Source: Lachnospira sp. UBA4346 (GTDB lineage Bacteria; Bacillota; Clostridia; Lachnospirales; Lachnospiraceae). From it: 64,000 bases of DNA. The stretch covers positions 75,235-139,234 of the forward strand of contig DGTC01000055.1 of the NCBI GenBank assembly GCA_002394205.1, written 5' to 3'. The notes beneath the pieces are model-generated. The model saw nothing but the letters and a program-made list of their open reading frames with translations. It was not told the DNA's origin and made no database searches. This document shows, piece after piece, positions 54,365 to 63,910 of this stretch. Within the stretch, counting starts at the first letter, position 1, and the number at the start of each line of letters is the position of its first letter. The translations under genes and the position numbers were made by a program.

Positions 54365-56002
54365 CTATTTGTTTAAATCTATAGAACGTACCTGATTACG
54401 AACCTGCAGTACAAGTCCTGCTGATACACTTAATTCATCAATACCCATACGCAGGAATGTTTCTGTCAGTTCCGTATCGGCTCCAAGTTCACCACAAATA
54501 CCAATCCAGATTCCCTCTTTATGCGCATTTTCCGCCGCCATCTGAATTAACTTTAGAACGGCTTTGTGATGTGTATTTGAAAACGGCTCTAATTTCTGAT
54601 TCTGACGGTCAATTGCAAGTGTATATTGCGTCAAATCATTGGTTCCAATACTAAAGAAATCCACTTCTTTTGCAAGTTCATCACTGATTAATGCTGCTGC
54701 CGGTGTCTCAATCATAATACCGGTTTCTACATCTTCTTTAAACGGAACACCTTCTTCTTTCAATTCAGTCTTAACTTCTGCTACAATTTCTTTAATTTTG
54801 CGAACTTCTTCCACAGATGTAATCATCGGATACATAATTGATATATTTCCAAAACATGCCGCTCTATACAATGCACGAAGCTGTGTTTTAAAAATTTCCG
54901 GCTGTGTCAGACAAATTCGAATGGCACGATACCCTAATGCCGGATTATCTTCATGGTCAAGATTAAAATAGTCTGCCTGCTTATCTGCACCGATATCCAA
55001 TGTTCTGATAATAACTTTCTTCCCTGCCATATTCTCTGCAACCTGCTTATATGCTAAAAACTGCTGTTCCTCTGTCGGGAAATCAGAATTCTCAAGATAT
55101 AAGAACTCACTACGGAACAACCCAATCCCCCCGGCATCATTTGCAAATACTTTCGCTACATCTGCCGGACTGCCAATATTGGCATATATATTAATTTTCG
55201 TGCCATCTATCGTCACATTTTCTTTTCCCTTTAATGTCTGAAGCAGTTCTTTCTTTGCATCAGAATCTGCCTTTTTCTTCTGCAATTCTTCCAATGTCGC
55301 CTGATCCGGCTCTATATATACCTGTCCCGTAAATCCATCTACGATACAGGCTACTCCGTCATACTCTTCCGAAAGATTCTCACCCAATCCAATAATTGCC
55401 GGAATTCCCATACTGCGTGCAAGAATCGCCGTATGAGAACTTGACGAGCCTTTCTGCAAAATAAAACCTAATACTTTTGATTTATCAAGCTGTACAGTCT
55501 CTGACGGTGCCAAATCATCAGCTGCCACAATATATTTATCATTTGACGTTGTCGTCTGTTTCCTCGTATCCTGTCCACTCAGAATCCGAATAAGGCGTTC
55601 CGATACATCTTTCACATCTGCTGCACGACCACGCATATATTCATCATCCATTGCAAGAAACATATCTGAAAAATTATCTGCGGTAATTCCAACCGCATAT
55701 TCCGTATTCACTTCCTGCGTCCGAATAATATTTTCAATGGAATCACAATAGTCAAGATCCTCTAACATCATTTGATGAATTTCAAAAATCGCTGCATCTG
55801 CTTCACCTACAGTCTGAATCATCTGTTCATGCAATTCACCAAGCTGAGCCACCCCTTTTGCTTTCGCATCTTGAAAACGTGCCACTTCAGCTTCCACATC
55901 TGTCACATGGATTCGTTTAATAATACTTTCCTGTCTCTTATAAAAGGATATTTTTCCAATACACACATCTTTGTATACACTCTTTCCCTGAAGTACAATC
56001 AT
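54365..56002 (-). CDS. ptsI: Phosphoenolpyruvate-protein phosphotransferase (PTS enzyme I)
   Basis: 545-residue EI. The HPr-binding helical N-domain is followed by the phospho-histidine swivel (KGSSSSHTAILARSMGIPAI, His190) and the PEP-binding barrel (IGLFRSEFLYL, MYPMITSVEE, DFFSIGTNDLTQYTLAIDR, IGICGELG). It passes phosphate from PEP to HPr for sugar uptake. GAAAGGTGGAAATAGC precedes the ATG. HPr and EII genes are not adjacent. A promoter and a ~360-nt leader with terminator lie upstream. Confidence 0.95.
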   Translation of the reverse strand: MIVLQGKSVYKDVCIGKISFYKRQESIIKRIHVTDVEAEVARFQDAKAKGVAQLGELHEQMIQTVGEADAAIFEIHQMMLEDLDYCDSIENIIRTQEVNTEYAVGITADNFSDMFLAMDDEYMRGRAADVKDVSERLIRILSGQDTRKQTTTSNDKYIVAADDLAPSETVQLDKSKVLGFILQKGSSSSHTAILARSMGIPAIIGLGENLSEEYDGVACIVDGFTGQVYIEPDQATLEELQKKKADSDAKKELLQTLKGKENVTIDGTKINIYANIGSPADVAKVFANDAGGIGLFRSEFLYLENSDFPTEEQQFLAYKQVAENMAGKKVIIRTLDIGADKQADYFNLDHEDNPALGYRAIRICLTQPEIFKTQLRALYRAACFGNISIMYPMITSVEEVRKIKEIVAEVKTELKEEGVPFKEDVETGIMIETPAAALISDELAKEVDFFSIGTNDLTQYTLAIDRQNQKLEPFSNTHHKAVLKLIQMAAENAHKEGIWIGICGELGADTELTETFLRMGIDELSVSAGLVLQVRNQVRSIDLNK

Positions 56003-56126
56003 GCTATTTCCACCTTTCTCTCAAAATCTATTCAATCTTCTCCGACGAACATTTTTCTAATACAATGTCCCCAAATTTGCGCATGGGACAATTGATAATG
56101 TAAATCTCTTCTACATCATAAAGCAA

Positions 56127-56480
56127 AAACCCGAAGATAAAAGACTACATCATTTCATCTTTTAAATTCGGGTTTCTGTGTTATTCATACACGACTCATT
56201 CGTGCAGTCACTTCATATTAAATTGTTTATGGCTTGCGCTCTCTCACTATTGGATACGTCATCTCCTGTCTGTTCCTATGACTGTATCTACACATAAACC
56301 CTTATGGTACACTTCAGTCATTCGTAAAACACTTCCGTAAATCTGCGACTTCAAATAATATCTGATTACACTAACCAAAGTATCCTACTTATTAGGATAA
56401 ATACTTTCTCTTAAATTATTCTCAATCACACAAACACAAAACACAACATCGTCACGAGAAGACCATTCAGTCTTTTCTAT
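56127..56480 (-). promoter_or_regulatory. Long structured leader of ptsI with terminator
   Basis: Between the promoter at 56487-56515 and ptsI there are about 360 nt without a convincing gene. They contain several stems: AAGAC/GTCTT; TATCCTA with TAGGATA; GACTG/CAGTC; CACGA-ATGAG-TCGTG. They end in a terminator, AAACCCGAA (56127-56135) with TTCGGGTTT (56167-56175). T-box, purine, TPP, lysine and SAM motifs were looked for and not recognised. It could be an unknown regulatory leader or a separate small RNA. Confidence 0.6.
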
Positions 56481-56486
56481 GGTTAA

Positions 56487-56515
56487 AGAATATCACTTGT
56501 TTTTATATTTGTCAA
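56487..56515 (-). promoter_or_regulatory. Promoter of the ptsI leader
   Basis: TTGACA (56510-56515) and TATTCT (56487-56492) are 17 nt apart on the minus strand. Confidence 0.75.
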
Positions 56516-56671
56516 CTCATTTGTGCATTTTTTATATTTTTATATTTTCTCTATAACATTTTTATGTATATCTTGCACCCAATTTGTAAATTCCTTCGCA
56601 AATAATAATCTTATAATCAGATTTTCTGTATCCATGGCAATCCAACAGACCGTTTTAAGCAGCACCTGTTT

Positions 56672-57652
56672 CTAACGCAGAATCGCAAATACTGTATAAG
56701 CAATATAACAGGCAACCATGACTGCTCCCTCAAAACGATTAATCTTTTCTTTTGTTCTCACAAAAATGTAGACCATAACATTTAGGGCAAGCAAAATGCA
56801 TACGTCAATCAACGATTCCATCTTTACCGGAATTGGATGAATTGAACACGAAACACCCAAAATCAGCAGAATATTGAAAATATTTGATCCAACAACATTC
56901 CCCACTGCCATTCCATTTTGTCCTTTTGAAGATGCAACAACGGAAGTGACAAGTTCAGGAAGTGACGTACCAATCGCCACAATCGTAAGACCAACAAGTG
57001 TTTCACTCATTCCACAGAATAATGCGATTGCCTTTGCACTATTAACAACAAGCTGACCGCCGATAACAATCGCTGCAATACCGCCAAGAATAAAAATCGC
57101 ACATTTTACTCCGGATAAGTCTACAATTTCTTCTGATTCTGTCTCACGATTCTTAATCGCCGTACGAACGGTAAATACAATATAAGCAATAAAGATAACA
57201 AGAAAACATATTGCTTCTGCACGTGCAAGTGTTCCTGCATTAACCTGAAAATCACCAAATGTACTCTTTCCCGTAAATACTGCATCTGATATAAATACAG
57301 CCAATAAAATCGTTAATGCAATCGAAAATGGATACTCTCTTTTAATAATAGAGCGTTCTACTGCCATTGGTGCCATAATTGCACATACACCAAGTACCAC
57401 AATCAAGTTAAACATATTCGAACCAATAATATTACTGATTGCAATTTCATTTGAACCGGATAATCCGGCAGAAATACTAACTGCCAACTCCGGTGCGCTT
57501 GTTCCCATTGCTACAATTGTCAGACCAATAACAACCCCCGGAATATGCATCTTCTTAGCAAGTGCTGCACTACCTTCTACAAAATAGTCCGCTCCTTTAA
57601 TCAGTGCCACAAATCCGATAACCAACAATATAATATCCAATAAAATCTTCAT
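56672..57652 (-). CDS. Calcium/sodium antiporter (CaCA family, YrbG-like)
   Basis: 326 residues, about ten to eleven hydrophobic helices in two inverted halves. Each half has the alpha-repeat ion site: GTSAPEL (residues 50-56) and GTSLPEL (about 226), with GSNMFNLIVVLG and GSNIFNILLILG following. It should exchange Ca2+ (or another cation) for Na+ at the membrane. It follows the AI-2E-family gene by 2 nt, so the two are co-transcribed. Confidence 0.93.
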   Translation of the reverse strand: MKILLDIILLVIGFVALIKGADYFVEGSAALAKKMHIPGVVIGLTIVAMGTSAPELAVSISAGLSGSNEIAISNIIGSNMFNLIVVLGVCAIMAPMAVERSIIKREYPFSIALTILLAVFISDAVFTGKSTFGDFQVNAGTLARAEAICFLVIFIAYIVFTVRTAIKNRETESEEIVDLSGVKCAIFILGGIAAIVIGGQLVVNSAKAIALFCGMSETLVGLTIVAIGTSLPELVTSVVASSKGQNGMAVGNVVGSNIFNILLILGVSCSIHPIPVKMESLIDVCILLALNVMVYIFVRTKEKINRFEGAVMVACYIAYTVFAILR

Positions 57653-57654
57653 TC

Positions 57655-58836
57655 TTATTTCTCCTCCAAATTTTCAAGATGTTTTTTTGACAAATTTTGG
57701 TAAATATATGTACGGAACAATGCATATACCACGGAACAAATCGGAATAAATGTCAACATTCCAACGATTCCGAATAAATTACCACCGACCGTAACTGCCA
57801 CCAATACCCAAATTCCGGGAAGTCCGACAGAATTTCCAACTACATGCGGATAAATAAGATTTCCCTCAATTTGCTGTAATACCAAAAACAAAACAACAAA
57901 GCCTACTGCCTGTAACGGATTGACCAATGCAATGAGAATAAATCCCACCGCACATCCAATAAATGCACCAACCATCGGAATCAATGCTGTTACTGCAATC
58001 ACCACACCAATTAAAAATGCGTATGGCATACGGAAAACAGACATTGCAATCACAAACATTGATCCTAAAATCAAGGCTTCCACACACTGTCCTGTCAGAA
58101 ATTTTTCAAATGTTGTGGCACTAAGGCGTGTAATATATAATACCCAGTCTGCTCTGTTTTCCGGAAGAAATACATATAAAATTTTCTTCATCTGAAGACT
58201 TAACGATTCTTTCTGTAATAAAATATAAATAGAAAATACAAATCCAATCACAAAAGATGTTACAGAGGAAACAATTCCACTCACGGCTCCAATTCCACCA
58301 GTTATCAGGTTTCCCGTTCCTGTTGTTATCATATTCATCGCAGAACTAAGAATTGACTGCCAATCCATTGTATACTGATTGAATGTTTCTAAAATCTGCG
58401 GATGTTCGCTTAATCTTTGTGTTACCCATTCCTGTGCCCTTGCAATTCCAATTGGGATCTGCATAACAATTTCTCCAATTGTTCTGCCCAATTGCGGAAT
58501 AACGATAAAAAATACGCCAACCAATACTGCATTTACAAGAATCAGCGTAATGATATATGCGATTCCCCGAATCAGACCTTTTCTTTTTGTATATTGTGCT
58601 TTTTCCTTATGACGAAGTTTTTTCAATACCCAATATATTAGCTGCTCAATTTGCTTCATTGGAACATTCAGAATAAATGCAAGTACACCACCAATGATAA
58701 ATGGCATAATAATAGCTACAATCTTCGTAAACAAGGTTAAAAATAATGCATAATGATTCAATGCCCAATAAAGAAAAATCAACACTGCACCTATCGTAAG
58801 TATCTTTTTCCTGCTTTCTTTATTATTTTCCGCCAT
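57655..58836 (-). CDS. AI-2E family transporter (UPF0118)
   Basis: 393-residue membrane protein with about eight helices. Family features are the N-terminal helix pair, the RIIPFIIGGVLAFIL-like segment (IMPFIIGGVLAFILNVPM) and the C-terminal block LVLQQIEGNLIYPHVVGNSVGLPGIWVLVAVTVGGNLFGIVGM. Members export small molecules or exchange Na+/H+; an AI-2 role cannot be assumed. It is upstream of and nearly overlaps the antiporter gene. Confidence 0.9.
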   Translation of the reverse strand: MAENNKESRKKILTIGAVLIFLYWALNHYALFLTLFTKIVAIIMPFIIGGVLAFILNVPMKQIEQLIYWVLKKLRHKEKAQYTKRKGLIRGIAYIITLILVNAVLVGVFFIVIPQLGRTIGEIVMQIPIGIARAQEWVTQRLSEHPQILETFNQYTMDWQSILSSAMNMITTGTGNLITGGIGAVSGIVSSVTSFVIGFVFSIYILLQKESLSLQMKKILYVFLPENRADWVLYITRLSATTFEKFLTGQCVEALILGSMFVIAMSVFRMPYAFLIGVVIAVTALIPMVGAFIGCAVGFILIALVNPLQAVGFVVLFLVLQQIEGNLIYPHVVGNSVGLPGIWVLVAVTVGGNLFGIVGMLTFIPICSVVYALFRTYIYQNLSKKHLENLEEK

Positions 58837-58998
58837 ACCTTACTCCCTTCTTTTTATTTTATAATTGTATCATTTGCAATTTAAAATGATTGTCGGTTTT
58901 ACTCACTTTTAACGTTCGTTTCGTCTGCAAATGCATATGTATCTGCACAGTTTTTTACTTTACAAGATTCCGATAAAGTCTATGATAAAGCAAAAAAA

Positions 58999-59034
58999 GA
59001 GACTTCTATTGCAAGTGACTGCAATAAAAGTCTC
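58999..59034 (-). terminator. Terminator downstream of the small membrane-protein genes
   Basis: GAGACTTCTATTGCA (58999-59013) and TGCAATAAAAGTCTC (59020-59034) pair with one mismatch. Seven T residues follow on the minus strand. It lies 140 bp past the 117-residue gene. The remainder of 58837-59174 shows no gene. Confidence 0.82.
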
Positions 59035-59174
59035 GCTTCTAAAATATGCTCCGGGGAAATATATTCTATCTGAATCGCTTTCCCGTACTGACGAAACATA
59101 TTACATTTTTATAAATGCAAGCTACTCCCTCTCATTTATTTAATAGTATCAAATCATAATTCTATTTGCAAGCG

Positions 59175-59528
59175 TTATTTTTCAGATATTTCATCTTCGC
59201 TTTCTGCCTGTTCTTCAACATCAAGTTCTTCAATAACTTCTTCTAACGCCTTTTTCTCCTCTTCTGTTACTGTTGTCTGGGCTTGTTCTCTGTCCGTATC
59301 TTTTCTAGCGCTTTCATCCGAATTTTCTTTTGAAATATCAAAATCAGTAAAATCGTCAAAGTCATCAAATTCACAATGATTATCTGATTTCTTCTCTACA
59401 AATTTTTTATATAAAAATATAGAACCACCTGCAATCACTGCAATTCCAGTACCAAATAAAATACACTTACGAATCAATTTTGACTTAAATTCTTTGATTG
59501 GGTTCTTCTTTTTCACTGTCTTTTTCAT
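59175..59528 (-). CDS. Hypothetical single-pass membrane protein with acidic tail
   Basis: 117 residues. A Lys-rich N-terminus (KKTVKKKNPIKEFKSK) precedes one membrane helix (about 22-42), then a strongly acidic tail of about 75 residues (DDFDDFTDFD, EEEKKALEEVIEELDVEEQ). The ATG at 59528 follows GAGGAGGAATTGTG; a TTG two codons earlier is less likely. It lies 35 bp after another small membrane-protein gene. Function is unknown. Confidence 0.75.
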   Translation of the reverse strand: MKKTVKKKNPIKEFKSKLIRKCILFGTGIAVIAGGSIFLYKKFVEKKSDNHCEFDDFDDFTDFDISKENSDESARKDTDREQAQTTVTEEEKKALEEVIEELDVEEQAESEDEISEK

Positions 59529-59563
59529 ACACAATTCCTCCTCAATATCCTATACGCTATCAA

Positions 59564-59767
59564 TTATCTATGCTGATTGTCAGTCGCTGCGTCTCTTTTC
59601 CATAATTCATATTCTAATTTTTCGACCTTTTTACGCAGTCTGCGTCTTTCTCTATATGCTGTCCGAACAGATGAAATCGCACATACAAATACTGCTCCTG
59701 CTGCAAAACCAATACAAATTTTTTTATCCGGTAATTTATTCACGACATTCATAATCTTTTCTTTCAT
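59564..59767 (-). CDS. Hypothetical small membrane protein
   Basis: 67 residues. One membrane helix (about 17-34, ICIGFAAGAVFVCAISSV) is followed by a basic coiled segment (YRERRRLRKKVEKLEYELWKRD). AGGAGGAAGTAGTG precedes the ATG. It is upstream of the acidic-tail membrane protein and downstream of sbcC on the same strand. The basic tail of this protein and the acidic tail of its neighbour could pair, which is speculation. Confidence 0.75.
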   Translation of the reverse strand: MKEKIMNVVNKLPDKKICIGFAAGAVFVCAISSVRTAYRERRRLRKKVEKLEYELWKRDAATDNQHR

Positions 59768-59862
59768 ACACTACTTCCTCCTGTTATTCTGTGCATTTTC
59801 ACAATTTATATACTATGATTGTATCATTTTTAACAAATTTTTCAACATATTTTCTACTATTT

Positions 59863-62712
59863 TCAAACAACAATCTCTGCAGCACTGCCGCCTGATTTTT
59901 CCTTTGTTACAACAATCTGTTTATCAATACAATCCTGAAGATTTTTCACATGCGAGATAATACCAACCAAACGATGATTACTTGAAAGCTCCTGCAGGAC
60001 AGCGATTGCCTGATACAAAGATTCATCATCTAATGAACCAAAGCCTTCATCAATAAACATCGTATCTATCTGAATACCACCTGATTGTGACTGAATTTCA
60101 TCTGCCATTCCAAGTGCCATAGACAGTGATGCCTTGAATGATTCCCCACCTGAAAGGGACTTTACACTGCGAACGGTTCCGTTATAATGGTCAATCACAT
60201 CTAGTTCTAAGCCAATCTGACTTTTTTTATTCTGAAGTTCTTCACTTCGTTTCAATTCATACTGTCCCTCAGACATACGCATCAGCCGTACATTTGCACG
60301 GCGGATAATTCTGTCAAAAAAAGCCATCTGAACATATGTTTCTAACATAATTCGGCTCTTTCCCGCTATCGAACCATTAAATGTATCTGATAATGCCTTC
60401 ATCCATTGATACTGTTTTTCCTGTTCTGTAATTTCCTGATGTGTTTTCTTTACATTATCCGCAATTCGTCTGTTATTTGCTATATCAACATCATATTGAC
60501 GCTGTTGCTTTAAACATTCTTCTTTCTTTGTACGATATATTTCAATGGTCTGTACAATTTTATTTACATCCTCTAAGCCGATGGTATCTGGTTGTGTCTC
60601 ACGGAATACGGATAATTGTTTTCCTATATCTTCCGTCCGGTTTTTTGCCGTCTGTACCGCGATTCTCTCAGATTCATATACCTTTTTTACTGTTTCAAAT
60701 TGATGTATCATTGCCTGATATTGATTCTTTAATGTACGAATATGTTGGTTTGCCTCCTGCAATGTTGCAAATGTAAGATTCTTACGGTATTCCTCAATCT
60801 GCTTCAATAAATTCTCTGATTGTGTCTGCAGCATGCCTGCCTGTCGGCTGCTATCCTGCATTTTTATCTGCAAATGTTCTCTTGACTCACGCAACTGTAT
60901 CTGTGTTTTCTGTAATAATTCAAGCTGCCGGCTCTTATGTTGCAGCTCTTTGCGCTGCTTCTCCTGCTGTAAGTATTCTTCGGAAATAGCATCAATTCTT
61001 GTATGAAGTACCTCTCCCATTTCCTGTAGCATTTGTTCCTGACCATCTGATTCTTCTAACATTTCCCCTGTCAAATGAAACGCTTCAAAAAGTACTTCTT
61101 TGTCATTTTGCGAAACGAGCATTTCATAAGTACTCTTTCTTTGTCCTCTAATAGATGAAATTTGTGAACTGAGTTCAGAACATACTTTCGTTTTTTGTTC
61201 AATTTCTTCTTTCTTTTGCTTTAATTCCTGCTGCGTTGGTGCATCTTTTTGCAAACCAGCAGGTATCGGATGATGTAAAGAACCACATACCGGACACGGT
61301 TCGTTTTCTTTTAAGCTGCCTGCAAGAATTCCTGCCTGTGCGTTAAAAAACGCTTTTTCCTGTGCAATATAATCTTGTTGACAAATATCATACGCCTGAT
61401 ATGCCTTGCGATATTTGTCAGTCAATTGTACAATTTTATTCGTATCTTTAACACACTGTTCGACCTGTTGCAGCACCTGTATCATATGCTCTTTTTTTCT
61501 TTGTATATCTAGCTGATATGCCTGTACTTTCTCAAGTGTGACCGGTACATCTTTTAATTGTGCAATTTCTTTCTCATTTTGTTCATACTGTGTCTTATTT
61601 TGCTCATATGCATCTGTTGAACATCTTAATTCTGCTTCATTCTCTTGAATCCGCTTTACTACCATTTGCTGCGTATCCATCGCCTGCTGCATATGCTCAT
61701 ACGATTCTAATGTATTTTTCTGTTTTTCTATCTCTAAAAATGTATCCTGACGCAGTTTTTCCTTATCATTTTCTTGCTTATATGTCTCTTGGGCTGTTTC
61801 ATAAGACTTTGTATGCATTTCATAATCTTTACGTGCATTTTTTAACTGTGACTGCAAATTTTGATATTGCTCAAATCTTTCCACCTGTCCTTGCAGTTGT
61901 GTCAACTGCTCATCATATTGTGCAATTTCTGTTTCAAACTGTTTTCTTCGTTGCTCCTGCTCATCAATCAAATTACATAATAATTGCTTCGTTTCATCAA
62001 GTGTTCCTAATCCCTGATCTTTTTTCACATTGTCAAGCTGTTGTGCATATTCACTATCAGAATCACACGTTGCATCCTTTAATGTATAAAGAATTGTATT
62101 GCGTTTCAATTCTATTTGTCGATATAATGCTAACATATCTCGTTTCGTATCATCCTGTAAATTCTGGTACGCCTTTGTGTTAAATATTTCACGAAATATT
62201 TCAATTCTTTCTTTTGTATCTGCCAACAGCAAGCGTAAAAAATCCCCTTGTGCAATCATGGCAATTTGTGAAAACTGTTCTCTGTTTAAGCCCAATAACT
62301 GCTCTATTGCTTTATTAACTGTTGCAATTCCAGATATAACTTTTCCATCCGGCATCGTCAGTTCCGCTTTTGCAGTTTCCGTTGCATCTTCTCCCGTACC
62401 ACGTTTTCTAGGACGTTTGTATTCCGGATTTCGAGTAATTGTATAAGTGTGTTCACGAAATACAAATTTTAACGTAACATATGTAGGTGTCGTCGGCAGT
62501 GCATATTTACTTCGAAACAAATCTACCGTACGAACCGCACCGCTTGCTTCACCATACAACGCATAAATTATTCCATCAAAAATCGTTGTTTTGCCGGCTC
62601 CGGTATCCCCTGTAATCAGGTATAATCCATTGTTGCCTAATTTGGAGAAATCAAATATTGTTTGTCCTGCATAAGGCCCAAATGCAGATAATTCTAGTTG
62701 TAATGGTCTCAT
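59863..62712 (-). CDS. sbcC: SbcC/Rad50-type nuclease subunit
   Basis: 949-residue SMC-like ATPase. Walker A is GDTGAGKTT (35-43), long coiled coils flank the zinc hook CPVC (Cys473, Cys476), and the C-terminal lobe has SLSGGESFKASLSMALGMAD and MFIDEGFGSLDDESL. With SbcD it cleaves hairpins and protein-blocked DNA ends. The start overlaps the sbcD stop by 4 nt (ATGA). The parS-like palindrome TGAACTGAGTTCA lies inside the gene at 61165-61177. Confidence 0.95.
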   Translation of the reverse strand: MRPLQLELSAFGPYAGQTIFDFSKLGNNGLYLITGDTGAGKTTIFDGIIYALYGEASGAVRTVDLFRSKYALPTTPTYVTLKFVFREHTYTITRNPEYKRPRKRGTGEDATETAKAELTMPDGKVISGIATVNKAIEQLLGLNREQFSQIAMIAQGDFLRLLLADTKERIEIFREIFNTKAYQNLQDDTKRDMLALYRQIELKRNTILYTLKDATCDSDSEYAQQLDNVKKDQGLGTLDETKQLLCNLIDEQEQRRKQFETEIAQYDEQLTQLQGQVERFEQYQNLQSQLKNARKDYEMHTKSYETAQETYKQENDKEKLRQDTFLEIEKQKNTLESYEHMQQAMDTQQMVVKRIQENEAELRCSTDAYEQNKTQYEQNEKEIAQLKDVPVTLEKVQAYQLDIQRKKEHMIQVLQQVEQCVKDTNKIVQLTDKYRKAYQAYDICQQDYIAQEKAFFNAQAGILAGSLKENEPCPVCGSLHHPIPAGLQKDAPTQQELKQKKEEIEQKTKVCSELSSQISSIRGQRKSTYEMLVSQNDKEVLFEAFHLTGEMLEESDGQEQMLQEMGEVLHTRIDAISEEYLQQEKQRKELQHKSRQLELLQKTQIQLRESREHLQIKMQDSSRQAGMLQTQSENLLKQIEEYRKNLTFATLQEANQHIRTLKNQYQAMIHQFETVKKVYESERIAVQTAKNRTEDIGKQLSVFRETQPDTIGLEDVNKIVQTIEIYRTKKEECLKQQRQYDVDIANNRRIADNVKKTHQEITEQEKQYQWMKALSDTFNGSIAGKSRIMLETYVQMAFFDRIIRRANVRLMRMSEGQYELKRSEELQNKKSQIGLELDVIDHYNGTVRSVKSLSGGESFKASLSMALGMADEIQSQSGGIQIDTMFIDEGFGSLDDESLYQAIAVLQELSSNHRLVGIISHVKNLQDCIDKQIVVTKEKSGGSAAEIVV
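61165..61177. promoter_or_regulatory. Isolated parS-like palindrome inside sbcC
   Basis: TGAACTGAGTTCA is identical to the eight copies before parA. It lies 53 kb away in coding sequence (the CSELSSQ region). It may be a further ParB site or a chance match. Confidence 0.5.
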
Positions 62713-63848
62713 TTGCTACCCCTCCAAATTCGCTCTATTGCCTCTGTAATATATTCTTCCTGAACTTCACTCAGATTCATTCCATTTTGCATATAATAAA
62801 AGTCTGATATATTTTGTAATGGTGACTTGTTTTCTGTATCTGATTCTGCCTGTGTTGCCATTTCCTGCTGTTTTGTCCTTGTATTATGATACTCTAACTT
62901 CATAATATTCGGATAAATAGAACGCATTTTTCCAATTGCATCAAACACATCCTCTTCGTCTGTTAATATAACATGCATATAATCCTGCAAGTCTGTATTG
63001 ATGTAGTTTTCACGCTGAACAAGCGTATCATAGCTGCCTTCTATCCGTCTCATATTATGCAGTGGCTGTACCGGTATTGTTTCTATTTGTGGCATTTTCT
63101 CCTTTTCCTGCATCGTAACAAATGTAAGACTTTTCTTATGATTTATTTCCGAAAAAGAATATTTTAACAATGTACCGCTATATCGAATCGTATCTCTTCC
63201 CACGCGCTGCGGTCCATGTAAATGTCCCAAAGCAACATAATCAAACGGCTCAAACACACTCGCATCAACCTGATCCAATCCGCCAATTGATATTTCTGAT
63301 TCGCAACTGACGGCTCCCGTTACAAATTGATGTGCAACAAGCACATTTCTTTTTGACGTATCTATTGATGTATGACGTATCACTGCTCTTACTGCATCTG
63401 TATAATCTTCAATCTGTTCGTCTTCATAAAACCGTCTCACCGCAGCAGGTTTAATAAATGGGAGCAACCAGACATTGACCTCACCAAATACATCCTCTAG
63501 CTGTACTTTTGTCAATGTTCCGTCAAATACCGGCGCAATATGAATATCTGCCTGTTCCATAACTTTAGAACCAAATGCAATTCGCTCTGCACTGTCATGA
63601 TTACCGCTAATAATGCAAATTGGTTTCTTCAACGCTGCTAACTTTGTTAAAAATTCATCATATAAAGCAACTGCTTCTGCTGATGGCATGGACTTATCAT
63701 AAATATCTCCTGCAATCAAAATTGCATCCGCTTGCTGCTTGTCTATCTGCTCAATAACCTGATTAAAAACATATTTCTGGTCTTCAATCATAGAAAATTC
63801 ATTGACACGTTTTCCAATATGTAAATCCGCCAGATGTAAAAATTTCAT
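62709..63848 (-). CDS. sbcD: SbcD/Mre11-type nuclease subunit
   Basis: 379 residues. Metallophosphoesterase motifs are LHLADLHIGKR (Asp8, His10), ILIAGDIYDK, ISGNHDSAER, LVAHQFVTG and YVALGHLHGPQ. A C-terminal capping region follows. It is the nuclease partner of SbcC, with which it overlaps by 4 nt. First gene of the pair; the hairpin-rich repeat lies in its upstream region. Confidence 0.95.
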   Translation of the reverse strand: MKFLHLADLHIGKRVNEFSMIEDQKYVFNQVIEQIDKQQADAILIAGDIYDKSMPSAEAVALYDEFLTKLAALKKPICIISGNHDSAERIAFGSKVMEQADIHIAPVFDGTLTKVQLEDVFGEVNVWLLPFIKPAAVRRFYEDEQIEDYTDAVRAVIRHTSIDTSKRNVLVAHQFVTGAVSCESEISIGGLDQVDASVFEPFDYVALGHLHGPQRVGRDTIRYSGTLLKYSFSEINHKKSLTFVTMQEKEKMPQIETIPVQPLHNMRRIEGSYDTLVQRENYINTDLQDYMHVILTDEEDVFDAIGKMRSIYPNIMKLEYHNTRTKQQEMATQAESDTENKSPLQNISDFYYMQNGMNLSEVQEEYITEAIERIWRGSK

Positions 63849-63910
63849 TCTGTATTCCCTCTCCTGTATCCTTATTTATGTCATTTTTATGTATCTGATA
63901 GTTCCATTTA

